This document shows positions 8,732-15,558 of a stretch of 44,029 nucleotides of DNA, in pieces. How positions within the stretch are numbered: position 1 is the first letter of the stretch; each line of letters opens with the position of its first letter. The notes below the pieces were generated by a model, which was given only the letters and a program-made list of their open reading frames with translations, was not told the origin of the DNA and did no database searches. The position numbers were made by a program, and so were the translations under genes. This stretch comes from Mycolicibacterium sp. (GTDB lineage Bacteria > Actinomycetota > Actinomycetes > Mycobacteriales > Mycobacteriaceae): the NCBI RefSeq assembly GCF_016462545.1, contig NZ_JAEMTA010000045.1:1-44029 (forward strand). The letters run 5' to 3'.

Positions 8732-8749
8732 CTTGAGTCCTGGCTGAGA
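8732..8749 (-). promoter_or_regulatory. PhoP/OmpR-type direct-repeat box upstream of LCP gene (site A)
   Basis: On the minus strand this reads TCTCAGC-CAGG-ACTCAAG: two 7-base repeats with a 4-base spacer, an 11-bp period. A looser third copy (CTCACGC) follows 11 bp further on, at 8721-8727. It lies 46-63 bases upstream of the LCP start. The same motif occurs at three other places around the two-component genes at 11.9-14.0 kb. Confidence 0.55.
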
Positions 8750-8856
8750 AAGTGGTGGAAGTCACCCCCGACACGGGGCCGCTAGGCCACCACGCCTTGC
8801 CATGTACGTCGACAGATTAATTGCACCGATCGACTGGTCGCCACTCGGTGGATCCG

Positions 8857-9753
8857 TCACCGCAGGGTGAGCCAGAGCAGGCTGCCCACCCCTGCCAGCA
8901 CGCAGTACACGGCGAAGGGTGTGAGCGTCCGGGTGTGGAAGTAGCTGGTGAGGAATCTGACCGCGAGGTACGCGCTGACGAAGGATGCGACGCTGCCCGC
9001 GAGCACCTGACCGCCGATCCCGGCGCCCAGCGGACCGAACAGATCCGGGATCTTCAGTACACCGGCCGCCAGGATCACGGGGGTGGCCAGCAGGAATGAA
9101 AACCTGGCGGCCTCGTCGTGCGTGAGCCCGCGCAACAGCCCAACCGTCATCGTCACGCCCGAGCGGCTGATGCCCGGCAGCAGCGCCAGGGTCTGTGCCG
9201 CGCCGATCACGGCGCCTTGGGGGAGGGTGGTTCGTGCCAGACGATCGTCGATGGCCAGGGACTGGTCGTGCTCATCGGAGTGGCGTCGACGCAGGCGCTC
9301 GCCTGCGTAGAGGAGCACTCCGTTGACGATCAGAAACGCGGCGGCGGGTATCGGCTTGCCGAGGGTGGTGCGGAACGTGTGCTCCAGGGCGAGACCGCAC
9401 ACCCCTACCGGAATCGTGCCGACGACGATGAGCCACGCCAGCCGTTCGCCGGTGGTCTCGATGCGCCGGTACCGCAGAGACGTATAGAAGCCGATGACGA
9501 TCTCGACCCAGTCGCGCCAGAAGAACAGCAACAGCGCCGCAGCGGTCGCGACGTGCAAGCCGACGATGAAGGCGAGGTAGGGCGACTCCGGCGCCGAGAC
9601 GTTCAGGTCCTGGGCCCACCGACCTCCGATCAGGGCGGGCAGCAGCACCGAATGTCCGAGGCTCGAGACGGGGAAGAGTTCGGTGACTCCTTGAAGCAAC
9701 CCGACGACGGTCGCCTCCAGATAGCTGAGGCTGCTCAATCCGGGTTCCTCCAA
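8857..9753 (-). CDS. uppP: Undecaprenyl-diphosphatase (BacA/UppP family)
   Basis: A 298-residue polytopic membrane phosphatase that converts the C55/C50 polyprenyl pyrophosphate carrier to the monophosphate, so that it can be reused for peptidoglycan and arabinogalactan. It shows both family signatures: QGVTELFPVSSLGH (residues 21-34) and PGISRSGVTM near the middle. Length and helix pattern fit UppP. The ATG at 9753 is accepted. It sits upstream of the LCP gene with a 170-bp gap that probably holds a separate LCP promoter. A single copy of the 7-base motif of site A lies about 75 bases upstream (9825-9831). A PAP2 phosphatase with potentially similar activity is encoded 1.4 kb away. Confidence 0.93.
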   Translation of the reverse strand: MEEPGLSSLSYLEATVVGLLQGVTELFPVSSLGHSVLLPALIGGRWAQDLNVSAPESPYLAFIVGLHVATAAALLLFFWRDWVEIVIGFYTSLRYRRIETTGERLAWLIVVGTIPVGVCGLALEHTFRTTLGKPIPAAAFLIVNGVLLYAGERLRRRHSDEHDQSLAIDDRLARTTLPQGAVIGAAQTLALLPGISRSGVTMTVGLLRGLTHDEAARFSFLLATPVILAAGVLKIPDLFGPLGAGIGGQVLAGSVASFVSAYLAVRFLTSYFHTRTLTPFAVYCVLAGVGSLLWLTLR

Positions 9754-9856
9754 TGTTGGGTTGCGCTGTCACGTTCGAGCACCGGCAGTGTCGCGTTGGA
9801 TTCCGCCGGCCACGCGGCAGCGGCGCTGAGAGTTTCCTGCGGGTTGTGCATCGACG

Positions 9857-11098
9857 TCACGTGAGGGCAGTCAGGAGATCGTCGAGGGCTCGTGTCTGCG
9901 CTGCGGGATCCGGGTTGCGGTCCCGGATCGCCGTGAGCACGGCGTCGATGCGGCCGTCGATGGCGGTCCAGGTAGACCCGTCCATTGCTTGAAGCTTGGA
10001 TTGCCCTTCGTCCCAGGCGGATTCGAGATCCTTTGCACCCGCCGTCGCACGTGTCCGATCACCGGCCTGGACGCTGTTCAGCAGGTCTTGGGTGAGATTT
10101 CGAAGGTGCGCGACGTCCGCCGCTGGGAAGTGTGCGGCCGCCTGTCCCGCTGCCAGGGGAACGTCGACGACGGGCCCGGACTCGGTCTCCGCCGAGGCCG
10201 TGGCGTGGGGCTGCGCGTTGGCCCACGTGAGCAACGCGCCGGCGGCTACGGCAACGACGGCGAAGTACGCGAGCATGAGCCTTTCCCGACCCCGGTTGGC
10301 AGCGTGCGGCGGTGACGTTCGCTCGATGACGTCGGCACGGGTGACGGTGAGATAGACGACGGTGACCAGGATGGCGGCCAGGAAGATGACGCTGGTGAGG
10401 GCCACGCCCAGGCCGAGGCCCTGTTGGTCCTTGGGGAAGCCGAGCCAGTCACCGAGGTTGGCGCCCAGCGGTCGGGTGAGGACGTAGGCGAGCCAGAACG
10501 ACAGCACTGCGTTCGCGCCGAGCCTCCAGCCGACCATGATCGCGACGATCAATCCGGCGGGAAGCAGCACCGCCGTTCCTGGACCCCAGCCCGTGAGCTC
10601 CAGCGTCCAATCGCCGACCGCGGTACCGAGTGCGAAGGTGACCAAGATGGCCAACCAGTAGAACGCTTCGCGCGGCAGGGTGGTGATGCTGTGGATCGAC
10701 AGCGTCCGCTCACGGGCGAACCACACCCCGAAGACCACCGCAAGGGCCACGGCGAAGACCGCGCTGCTGAGTGCCAGGGGGACGCCGAGGTTGTCGGTGA
10801 GAATGTCGGTGTAGAGCGTGCCCGTCACGCTGATTACCACGACGGTGAGCCAGTACACGAAGGGCTGGTAGCGATCCAGGGTCAACTGCCAACCGAGAAC
10901 GCCGGCCAGCACGACGGTGAAGACCACCGCGGTCGACGAGAGGCCGACCCCAAGCGTCATGTTGATCCAGTCGGCGAAGCTCTCGCCGACGGTGGTGCAC
11001 AGGACCTTGATGATCCAGAACCACACCGTGATCTCGGGGACCTTGCTCAGGATCACGCGTCGGGGCCGCGTCGCCTCAGCCTTCGTCGTCTCGCTCAT
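9857..11098 (-). CDS. COG4705-like multi-pass membrane protein
   Basis: A 413-residue integral membrane protein of unknown function. The first half carries KVPEITVWFWIIKVLCTTVGE, a stretch typical of the COG4705 membrane-anchored family, and about ten hydrophobic helices. After the last helix (about residue 290) comes an extracytoplasmic tail rich in Ala, Asp and Gln, with helices typical of a coiled region (DLLNSVQAGDRTRATAGAKD). The ATG at 11098 starts MSETTKAEAT. It diverges from the PAP2-kinase operon over an 82-bp gap that holds oppositely oriented direct-repeat boxes (sites C and B). This suggests regulation by the neighbouring two-component system, possibly in envelope stress. No enzymatic motif was recognised. 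Confidence 0.78.
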   Translation of the reverse strand: MSETTKAEATRPRRVILSKVPEITVWFWIIKVLCTTVGESFADWINMTLGVGLSSTAVVFTVVLAGVLGWQLTLDRYQPFVYWLTVVVISVTGTLYTDILTDNLGVPLALSSAVFAVALAVVFGVWFARERTLSIHSITTLPREAFYWLAILVTFALGTAVGDWTLELTGWGPGTAVLLPAGLIVAIMVGWRLGANAVLSFWLAYVLTRPLGANLGDWLGFPKDQQGLGLGVALTSVIFLAAILVTVVYLTVTRADVIERTSPPHAANRGRERLMLAYFAVVAVAAGALLTWANAQPHATASAETESGPVVDVPLAAGQAAAHFPAADVAHLRNLTQDLLNSVQAGDRTRATAGAKDLESAWDEGQSKLQAMDGSTWTAIDGRIDAVLTAIRDRNPDPAAQTRALDDLLTALT

Positions 11099-11122
11099 GA
11101 GGCCGGAAGATATGGGCGGGTG

Positions 11123-11140
11123 GCTGAAGGCACGCTGAGA
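11123..11140 (-). promoter_or_regulatory. PhoP/OmpR-type direct-repeat box upstream of COG4705 gene (site C)
   Basis: Minus strand TCTCAGC-GTGC-CTTCAGC, two 7-base repeats with an 11-bp period, 25-42 bases upstream of the COG4705 start. It is divergent from site B, 11 bp away. Together the two boxes form a GAGAAGG/CCTTCTC inverted junction in the middle of the gap. Confidence 0.6.
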
Positions 11141-11151
11141 AGGCCACCTTC

Positions 11152-11169
11152 TCTCAGGCCCGCCTCAGC
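11152..11169 (+). promoter_or_regulatory. PhoP/OmpR-type direct-repeat box upstream of PAP2-kinase operon (site B)
   Basis: TCTCAGG-CCCG-CCTCAGC on the plus strand: two 7-base repeats with an 11-bp period. It ends 11 bases before the PAP2 ATG at 11181. That closeness means the real PAP2 start may be a little downstream (GTG at 11190 or 11193) or the site acts within the leader. It matches sites A, C and D. Confidence 0.6.
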
Positions 11170-11180
11170 GACGTCGGTGG

Positions 11181-11909
11181 ATGCTGGCGGTGGTGAGTGA
11201 ACCTTCCCGGGGAGCACCCCACGGTGACGCGCGCCGAGCGGTCCGAGGCGCATGGCCGCCATGCGCACTGCTCGTGGGCTTCATCGGCCTCGCCGTCGTC
11301 TCCTACCGCGCCAAGGGCGGAATCGCTCTGGATCACGAGGTGCTGGGCTGGCTGGTCGAGCATCGTCGCGGTGGGATCACCACGGCGGCAATCATCATCA
11401 CCAACGCCGGTAGTCCCGCGGCGATGGTGCTGCTGGCGGTCGCGGCGAGCGTGACCCTCTGGCGACGACGTTCGCCACGCACCGCCGTGGTCGTGGTGGC
11501 GACGCTCGCCTTGGCCTACGCAATGAGCACCCTCACCAAGACGCTGGTGGGCGCGCATCGGCCGCCGCGAGCGGTGCAGCTGGTGCTCGCGCTCGATCAG
11601 TCCTACCCGTCCGGACACGTCACGGGAACGCTGGCGCTGCTCGGCATCGTCGCGGTCGTGTGCGGACGTGGACGGAGCCGTCTGATCCAAGCGGCGTTGG
11701 CAGTCGGCGTCGGAACGGCCACGTTGGTAGTCGCGCTCACCCGGCTGTATCTCGGCGTGCACTGGCTGATCGACGTCGTCGGCGGGTGCTTGCTGGGTAG
11801 CGCGGCGGTGCTGGTCGGTTCGTCCGTACTCGGGCGAGTGGCGACGGCGCACCCCGGCAGCCTCGGACACGCCGACACCCCGGCACCGACGACCAGCCAG
11901 GTGGGATGA
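11181..11909 (+). CDS. PAP2-superfamily membrane phosphatase
   Basis: A 242-residue membrane phosphatase with all three PAP2 motifs: K120-x6-R127-P128 (KTLVGAHRP), PSGH (143-146, H146 the nucleophile-region histidine) and R188-x5-H194-x3-D198 (RLYLGVHWLID). About six transmembrane helices are visible. The family dephosphorylates lipid phosphates, such as undecaprenyl pyrophosphate or phosphatidate, at the outer face of the membrane. Start at ATG 11181 is provisional. Its TGA overlaps the ATG of the sensor kinase, so the two are made together. This suggests the kinase senses something connected with lipid-carrier or membrane state. Site B lies directly upstream. Confidence 0.87.
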   Translation: MLAVVSEPSRGAPHGDARRAVRGAWPPCALLVGFIGLAVVSYRAKGGIALDHEVLGWLVEHRRGGITTAAIIITNAGSPAAMVLLAVAASVTLWRRRSPRTAVVVVATLALAYAMSTLTKTLVGAHRPPRAVQLVLALDQSYPSGHVTGTLALLGIVAVVCGRGRSRLIQAALAVGVGTATLVVALTRLYLGVHWLIDVVGGCLLGSAAVLVGSSVLGRVATAHPGSLGHADTPAPTTSQVG

Positions 11910-13390
11910 TCCGCAGAGTCGCGCCGCGACGAAACACCTGGGCAGAGACGGGGAGGACCCGTGCAGACCACCATGGCGGAGCGCCGTTGCCGCAGATAGG
12001 TCAGCCACGGACGTGGTGGCGACCGCGCTTCTGGGGTATCTCTGCGCGGTCGGCGTTCGTCTCCGCGACGGTGGTGTTGGTGGCTCTCGTGGTGGCTGGC
12101 TCCGGTCTGGCGATCGTGCTGTACCGCTCCCTTCTCTCTGGCGTCGACGAGGCCGCCTCCGGCCGGGTTCGAGACGTGGTGGCGGCGTTGCAGTTCGACA
12201 CCGCAAGGGAACTCGACGCCGCGTTGGTGTCCACGGATCAGCGGATCGTCGCCGTCCAGGTGATCGATCGCGACGGGGCGGTGATTCAACGCTCGCCGTC
12301 GGCCCCCGACACGCCACTCGTCGCGCCGGGAACCATCGGGGCGATGTTGCAGGCCGGACTTCCCGACTACGCCTCGCCGGACGGCGACATGCGAATCAGC
12401 GGCCAGACGGTGGACGGCAAGGGTGGGCGATACACGGTCCTGGTCGGCGCGGGCAGCGAAGGGGTCGAGTCGACGGTCCAGACGGTGATGGTGCTTCTTG
12501 CCGGCGCGGCCCCGATCGTCATCGCCGTATCAGCCGCGGCCGCATACCTCTTGGTCGGTAGATCGATGCGATCCGTCGATGCGATCCGGACCCGGGTCGC
12601 CGACATCAGCACCTCCGATCTCTCCGAACGCGTTCCGGTGCCGAAGAACTACGACGAGATCTCCGCGCTCGCGGTGACGATGAATGAGATGTTGGCGCGA
12701 ATCGAGGCAGGGCACGATGCGCAACGCCGCTTCGTCGGCGATGCATCGCACGAACTGCGCAGTCCGGTGGCCGCCATCCTCTCTGCCCTGGACGTCGCGG
12801 CGGCGCATCCGGAGTTCCTCGACGAGGACCTCGCAAAGTCCACGCTGCGGCCAGAGGCACAGCGAATGGAGGCGCTCGTCGAGGATCTGTTGCTCCTCGC
12901 CCGCGCCGACGAACGTGGGCTCACGGCGGGGCACCGGGACGTCGACCTCGATGACGTCGCCTCCATCGAGATGGGGCGGCTGCTGCGGGAGACGACGATG
13001 GTGATTGACGCGGATCTGGCTCCGACGCGAATCGTCGGCGATCCCGGGGGGCTCTCGAGGGTCCTTCGAAATCTCCTGGAGAACGCTGCACGACATGCCA
13101 GGTCGAGGGTCGAACTCCGCGTGCACGTGGCAGGGGGCAATGCGGTTCTGGCGGTGGCGGACGACGGCCCCGGCATCCCCGAGAAAGACCGGGCGCGGGT
13201 GTTCGACAGGTTCGTTCGGTTGGACTCCGACCGTGCCCGCAGCAGCGGGGGAGCGGGCCTAGGGTTGGCCATCGTGTCGGAAGTCGTGTCAGCCCATGGA
13301 GGCACCGTGACCATTGACGATCGGCCTGGTGGGGGGACGCTGGTGACCGTTCAGCTGCCGCTGGGGTACTCGCCGGAATCCAGTCGGTAG
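11906..13390 (+). CDS. Two-component sensor histidine kinase
   Basis: A 494-residue membrane kinase: TM helix 1 (about 48-73), an extracytoplasmic sensor region of about 115 residues, TM helix 2 (about 192-217), a HAMP linker (218-270), the HisKA dimer domain with phosphoacceptor H282 (DASHELRSPV), and an HATPase_c domain with the N box NLLENAARHA, DDGPGIP and GGAGLGLAI. It should autophosphorylate and pass phosphate to the regulator encoded at 13351-14049. The ATG at 11906 overlaps the PAP2 stop (ATGA) and has AGGTGGG just upstream. The last 40 bp are shared with the 3' end of the regulator gene on the other strand. Confidence 0.93.
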   Translation: MIRRVAPRRNTWAETGRTRADHHGGAPLPQIGQPRTWWRPRFWGISARSAFVSATVVLVALVVAGSGLAIVLYRSLLSGVDEAASGRVRDVVAALQFDTARELDAALVSTDQRIVAVQVIDRDGAVIQRSPSAPDTPLVAPGTIGAMLQAGLPDYASPDGDMRISGQTVDGKGGRYTVLVGAGSEGVESTVQTVMVLLAGAAPIVIAVSAAAAYLLVGRSMRSVDAIRTRVADISTSDLSERVPVPKNYDEISALAVTMNEMLARIEAGHDAQRRFVGDASHELRSPVAAILSALDVAAAHPEFLDEDLAKSTLRPEAQRMEALVEDLLLLARADERGLTAGHRDVDLDDVASIEMGRLLRETTMVIDADLAPTRIVGDPGGLSRVLRNLLENAARHARSRVELRVHVAGGNAVLAVADDGPGIPEKDRARVFDRFVRLDSDRARSSGGAGLGLAIVSEVVSAHGGTVTIDDRPGGGTLVTVQLPLGYSPESSR

Positions 13391-14049
13391 CCAGCACCGC
13401 GGACAGTCTGAATGGTGTTGGTACCGAAGGGGTTGTCGATCTTTCGTCGCACATACCCCACGTACACCTCGACCACGTTGTCGGGTCCGGCATAGTGCGC
13501 GTCCCAGACGTGTTGCAGCATGTCGTTCTTTGTGACGACGGTGTCCTTGTGTCGCATCAGGTATTCCAGAACGCCGTACTCGCGGGGCGTCAGCTCGATG
13601 GGGACCGAACCGCGTGCCACGACTCGTCGCGCGGGATCGAGGGTGAGCGAGCCTGCGGTCAGCACGACGGGCCGCTGGGGAGCTCCGCGCCGGAGAAGTG
13701 CGCGTAACCGGGCCAGGAGCACGATGAAGGCGACCGGTTTGGACAGGTAGTCGTCGGCACCGAGGTCGAACGCGTCGGTCTGGTCGTAGTCGCCGTCCTT
13801 GGCGGTCAGCATGAGGACGGGGGTCCAGATCTCCTTGGCGCGCACCTTGCGGAGGACCTCGTAGCCGTTCAGCCCCGGCAGCATGATGTCGAGAACGATG
13901 ACGTCGTAGCTGTTCTCCGTCGCCTCCCAGAGGCCGTCGACACCGTTGTCGACGTGAACGACCACGAATCCCTCGGCCCGCAAACCCATGCAGAGTGTGG
14001 CGGCGAACCGGGGTTCGTCTTCCACGATCAGAACCTTCACGCGCTTCAT
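13351..14049 (-). CDS. OmpR/PhoB-family response regulator
   Basis: A 232-residue response regulator. The receiver domain has acidic E10/D11, phosphoacceptor D54 (VLDIMLPG), T82 and K104 (YLSKP). A C-terminal winged helix carries the recognition region NVVEVYVGYVRRKID, ending TVRGAGYRL. The ATG at 14049 directly follows GGGGAGG; an upstream in-frame start at 14100 would add 17 residues without a similar site. It faces the kinase gene and overlaps it by 40 bp, so the pair cannot be on one mRNA. The small secreted-protein gene 54 bp upstream probably shares its transcript, driven from the region with site D. It is the best candidate to bind sites A-D. Confidence 0.93.
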   Translation of the reverse strand: MKRVKVLIVEDEPRFAATLCMGLRAEGFVVVHVDNGVDGLWEATENSYDVIVLDIMLPGLNGYEVLRKVRAKEIWTPVLMLTAKDGDYDQTDAFDLGADDYLSKPVAFIVLLARLRALLRRGAPQRPVVLTAGSLTLDPARRVVARGSVPIELTPREYGVLEYLMRHKDTVVTKNDMLQHVWDAHYAGPDNVVEVYVGYVRRKIDNPFGTNTIQTVRGAGYRLDSGEYPSGS

Positions 14050-14103
14050 CCTCCCCTCGTCGGTCGGCTGATCGACGGTGCGGGGCACGAGCACGATCAA
14101 CGA

Positions 14104-14310
14104 CTAACCCGGAGGCGCGGGTATCGGCGCGTCCGGGATGTCACCGGGTTCGGGGACGTCGGGTTGCCCGGGGACGTCGGGCGCGTCAGTGACCGCCGGA
14201 CTCTGGGGGATCGACCCGCTCCAGGGGTGAGCGGCCGCCACTGCGCCCGCACCGCCGAGCAGGAGGCAGACTGCCGCGGATCCGATGACGGCGATTCGAC
14301 GCTTCTGCAT
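14104..14310 (-). CDS. Small secreted proline-rich protein
   Basis: A 68-residue protein. Start ATG 14310 is chosen because GGAG lies 9 bases upstream; the longer frame from 14337 would translate through that site. Residues 1-27 form a signal peptide (basic MQKRR, hydrophobic core, AVAAAHPW cleavage region). The mature part is about 40 residues of Pro/Asp repeats (DVPGQPDVPEPGDIPDAP). No Cys, no known domain. It precedes the response regulator on the same strand and has site D upstream. A small exported partner or reporter of the envelope circuit is possible, but this is a guess from position. Confidence 0.72.
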   Translation of the reverse strand: MQKRRIAVIGSAAVCLLLGGAGAVAAAHPWSGSIPQSPAVTDAPDVPGQPDVPEPGDIPDAPIPAPPG

Positions 14311-14359
14311 GGCTGATGTCTCCTCTCTCGACGCCACCGAAATGTGCCGCCGATGACCC

Positions 14360-14382
14360 CACAGTCGCAGCGTGCGGCTGTG
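14360..14382 (-). terminator. 10-bp stem hairpin between permease and secreted-protein genes
   Basis: CACAGTCGCA pairs with TGCGGCTGTG around a GCG loop, with one G-T pair. It lies 15 bases after the stop of the permease gene and 50 bases before the secreted-protein start, overlapping half of site D. It may end the permease transcript, or be part of the operator region. No T-tract follows. Confidence 0.4.
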
Positions 14383-14394
14383 ACGACGCTGAGT
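14377..14394 (-). promoter_or_regulatory. PhoP/OmpR-type direct-repeat box upstream of secreted protein and regulator (site D)
   Basis: Minus strand ACTCAGC-GTCG-TCACAGC, 67-84 bases upstream of the secreted-protein ATG. The layout (7-base repeat, 4-base spacer) and one half (TCACAGC) equal the known PhoP consensus of M. tuberculosis; the other half equals the local TCTCAGC motif with one change. This would allow the regulator gene to control itself. Confidence 0.6.
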
Positions 14395-14397
14395 GCG

Positions 14398-15195
14398 TCA
14401 ACTCCTTTGTCGCAGCGTGAACCTGCGCACGGGTCGATCCCCCGGTGCGACGTCGACGCGGGTGATCTTGCCCCTGGCCACCAACTCACCGACCACTGCC
14501 ACCCCGCAGGCCTGGGCCAGCAGCAGCGATATGAGGACCAAGACCTGTACCGCGCCGGCCTGCGCCGCCGAACCCGTCGCCAGGAGCACCCCGACGAAGG
14601 CTCCCGGCAAGGTGACCAACCCGGCGGTGCGAGCCTGGTCCAGGTTGGGCAGCAGGGCGTCGATGAGCGGACGCTCGATTACCTCCATGCGCGAATCTCG
14701 TTCCGAGAGACCGAGACTGAGCGCCGCCTCCACTTCGCCCGCGCGCAAGCCCAAGGCGTCGAGAGCTCGCTTGGCCGCCATCGCCGAGGCAGTCATGGTG
14801 CCGCCGAGAACGATGCCGAACACCGGCACCACCGCCACCCCCGTGAGTGGTACGACGCGGGTCAGCAGGAGTAGCGGAATGACGGCTGCCATGCCCACCG
14901 CGAGTGCCGCCGCCAGCCAGGGGGACCCGCGGTTCGCCTCACTGCGCCGAGCCGCGGTGACCGCCGCGACGATGAACATGACCGCGAGAACCAGCGCCGA
15001 GGACCACAGCCGCGCCATCGCCGCGGCGAGCACGGTGGCCACGGCGGCCAGCTGAACCGCCGCCCGCGCGGCTGCGCCCGGCACCGCCAGTAGCGGGCCT
15101 CTGAGCAGGTATCGGGAGACCAGCCCCGCAGTCAGGGCCATCACCACGCACACGATGACGAGCGTGGGATTCAGCAGAGGTTCGGCGGTGTGCAC
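14398..15195 (-). CDS. FetB/YbbM-family (UPF0014) ABC transporter permease
   Basis: A 265-residue membrane protein with about six or seven helices and the UPF0014 signature region (FGIVLGGTMTASAMAAKRAL, then ERDSRMEVIERPLIDALLPN and TAGLVTLPGAFVGVLLAT). E. coli FetB is the permease of an iron exporter working with the ATPase FetA. No ATPase gene is adjacent here, so the partner must be elsewhere or the protein works differently. A GTG at 15195 starts it. It is the last gene before the secreted-protein/regulator unit on the same strand. Confidence 0.82.
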   Translation of the reverse strand: MHTAEPLLNPTLVIVCVVMALTAGLVSRYLLRGPLLAVPGAAARAAVQLAAVATVLAAAMARLWSSALVLAVMFIVAAVTAARRSEANRGSPWLAAALAVGMAAVIPLLLLTRVVPLTGVAVVPVFGIVLGGTMTASAMAAKRALDALGLRAGEVEAALSLGLSERDSRMEVIERPLIDALLPNLDQARTAGLVTLPGAFVGVLLATGSAAQAGAVQVLVLISLLLAQACGVAVVGELVARGKITRVDVAPGDRPVRRFTLRQRS

Positions 15196-15219
15196 CCCTC
15201 GAGTGTCCCCGCGCTGGGC

Positions 15220-15540
15220 TCAGACCTTGATCTCACCCATCTCCGACCAACCGGTCGCGTCGATCGAGTGGCTGATGATCAGCGGCGTCGAGGCCAGGAT
15301 GTCGGGCGCCCCGGCGACGAACGTCGTGAAGTGTTCGCTGTTGACGTGCTCACCGCCGGCGTCGCCGTCGCGGAACCCCTCCACCAGAACGTATTCCGAC
15401 GGGTTCTCCAGGCTGCGAGACCATTCGAAGAAGAGGTTGCCCGGTTCTGCGCGGGTGGCCGCGGTGAAGTCGGCGACGAGGTTCGGGAAGTCCTCGACGT
15501 GTTCCGGCTTCGGTGTCCACTTCACGACGATGAAGATCAC
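15220..15540 (-). CDS. Antibiotic-biosynthesis-monooxygenase (ABM) domain protein
   Basis: A 106-residue single-domain ABM protein of the YgiN-like quinol monooxygenase type: MIFIVVKWTPKPEH start, EPGNLFFEWSRS centre and HVNSEHF. These small ferredoxin-fold proteins act as cofactorless monooxygenases or as small-molecule binding dimers. It lies 18 bases downstream of the alcohol dehydrogenase on the same strand and completes the putative catabolic operon. Its substrate is unknown. Confidence 0.85.
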   Translation of the reverse strand: MIFIVVKWTPKPEHVEDFPNLVADFTAATRAEPGNLFFEWSRSLENPSEYVLVEGFRDGDAGGEHVNSEHFTTFVAGAPDILASTPLIISHSIDATGWSEMGEIKV

Positions 15541-15558
15541 AGGAGATCACGCCTTCTT

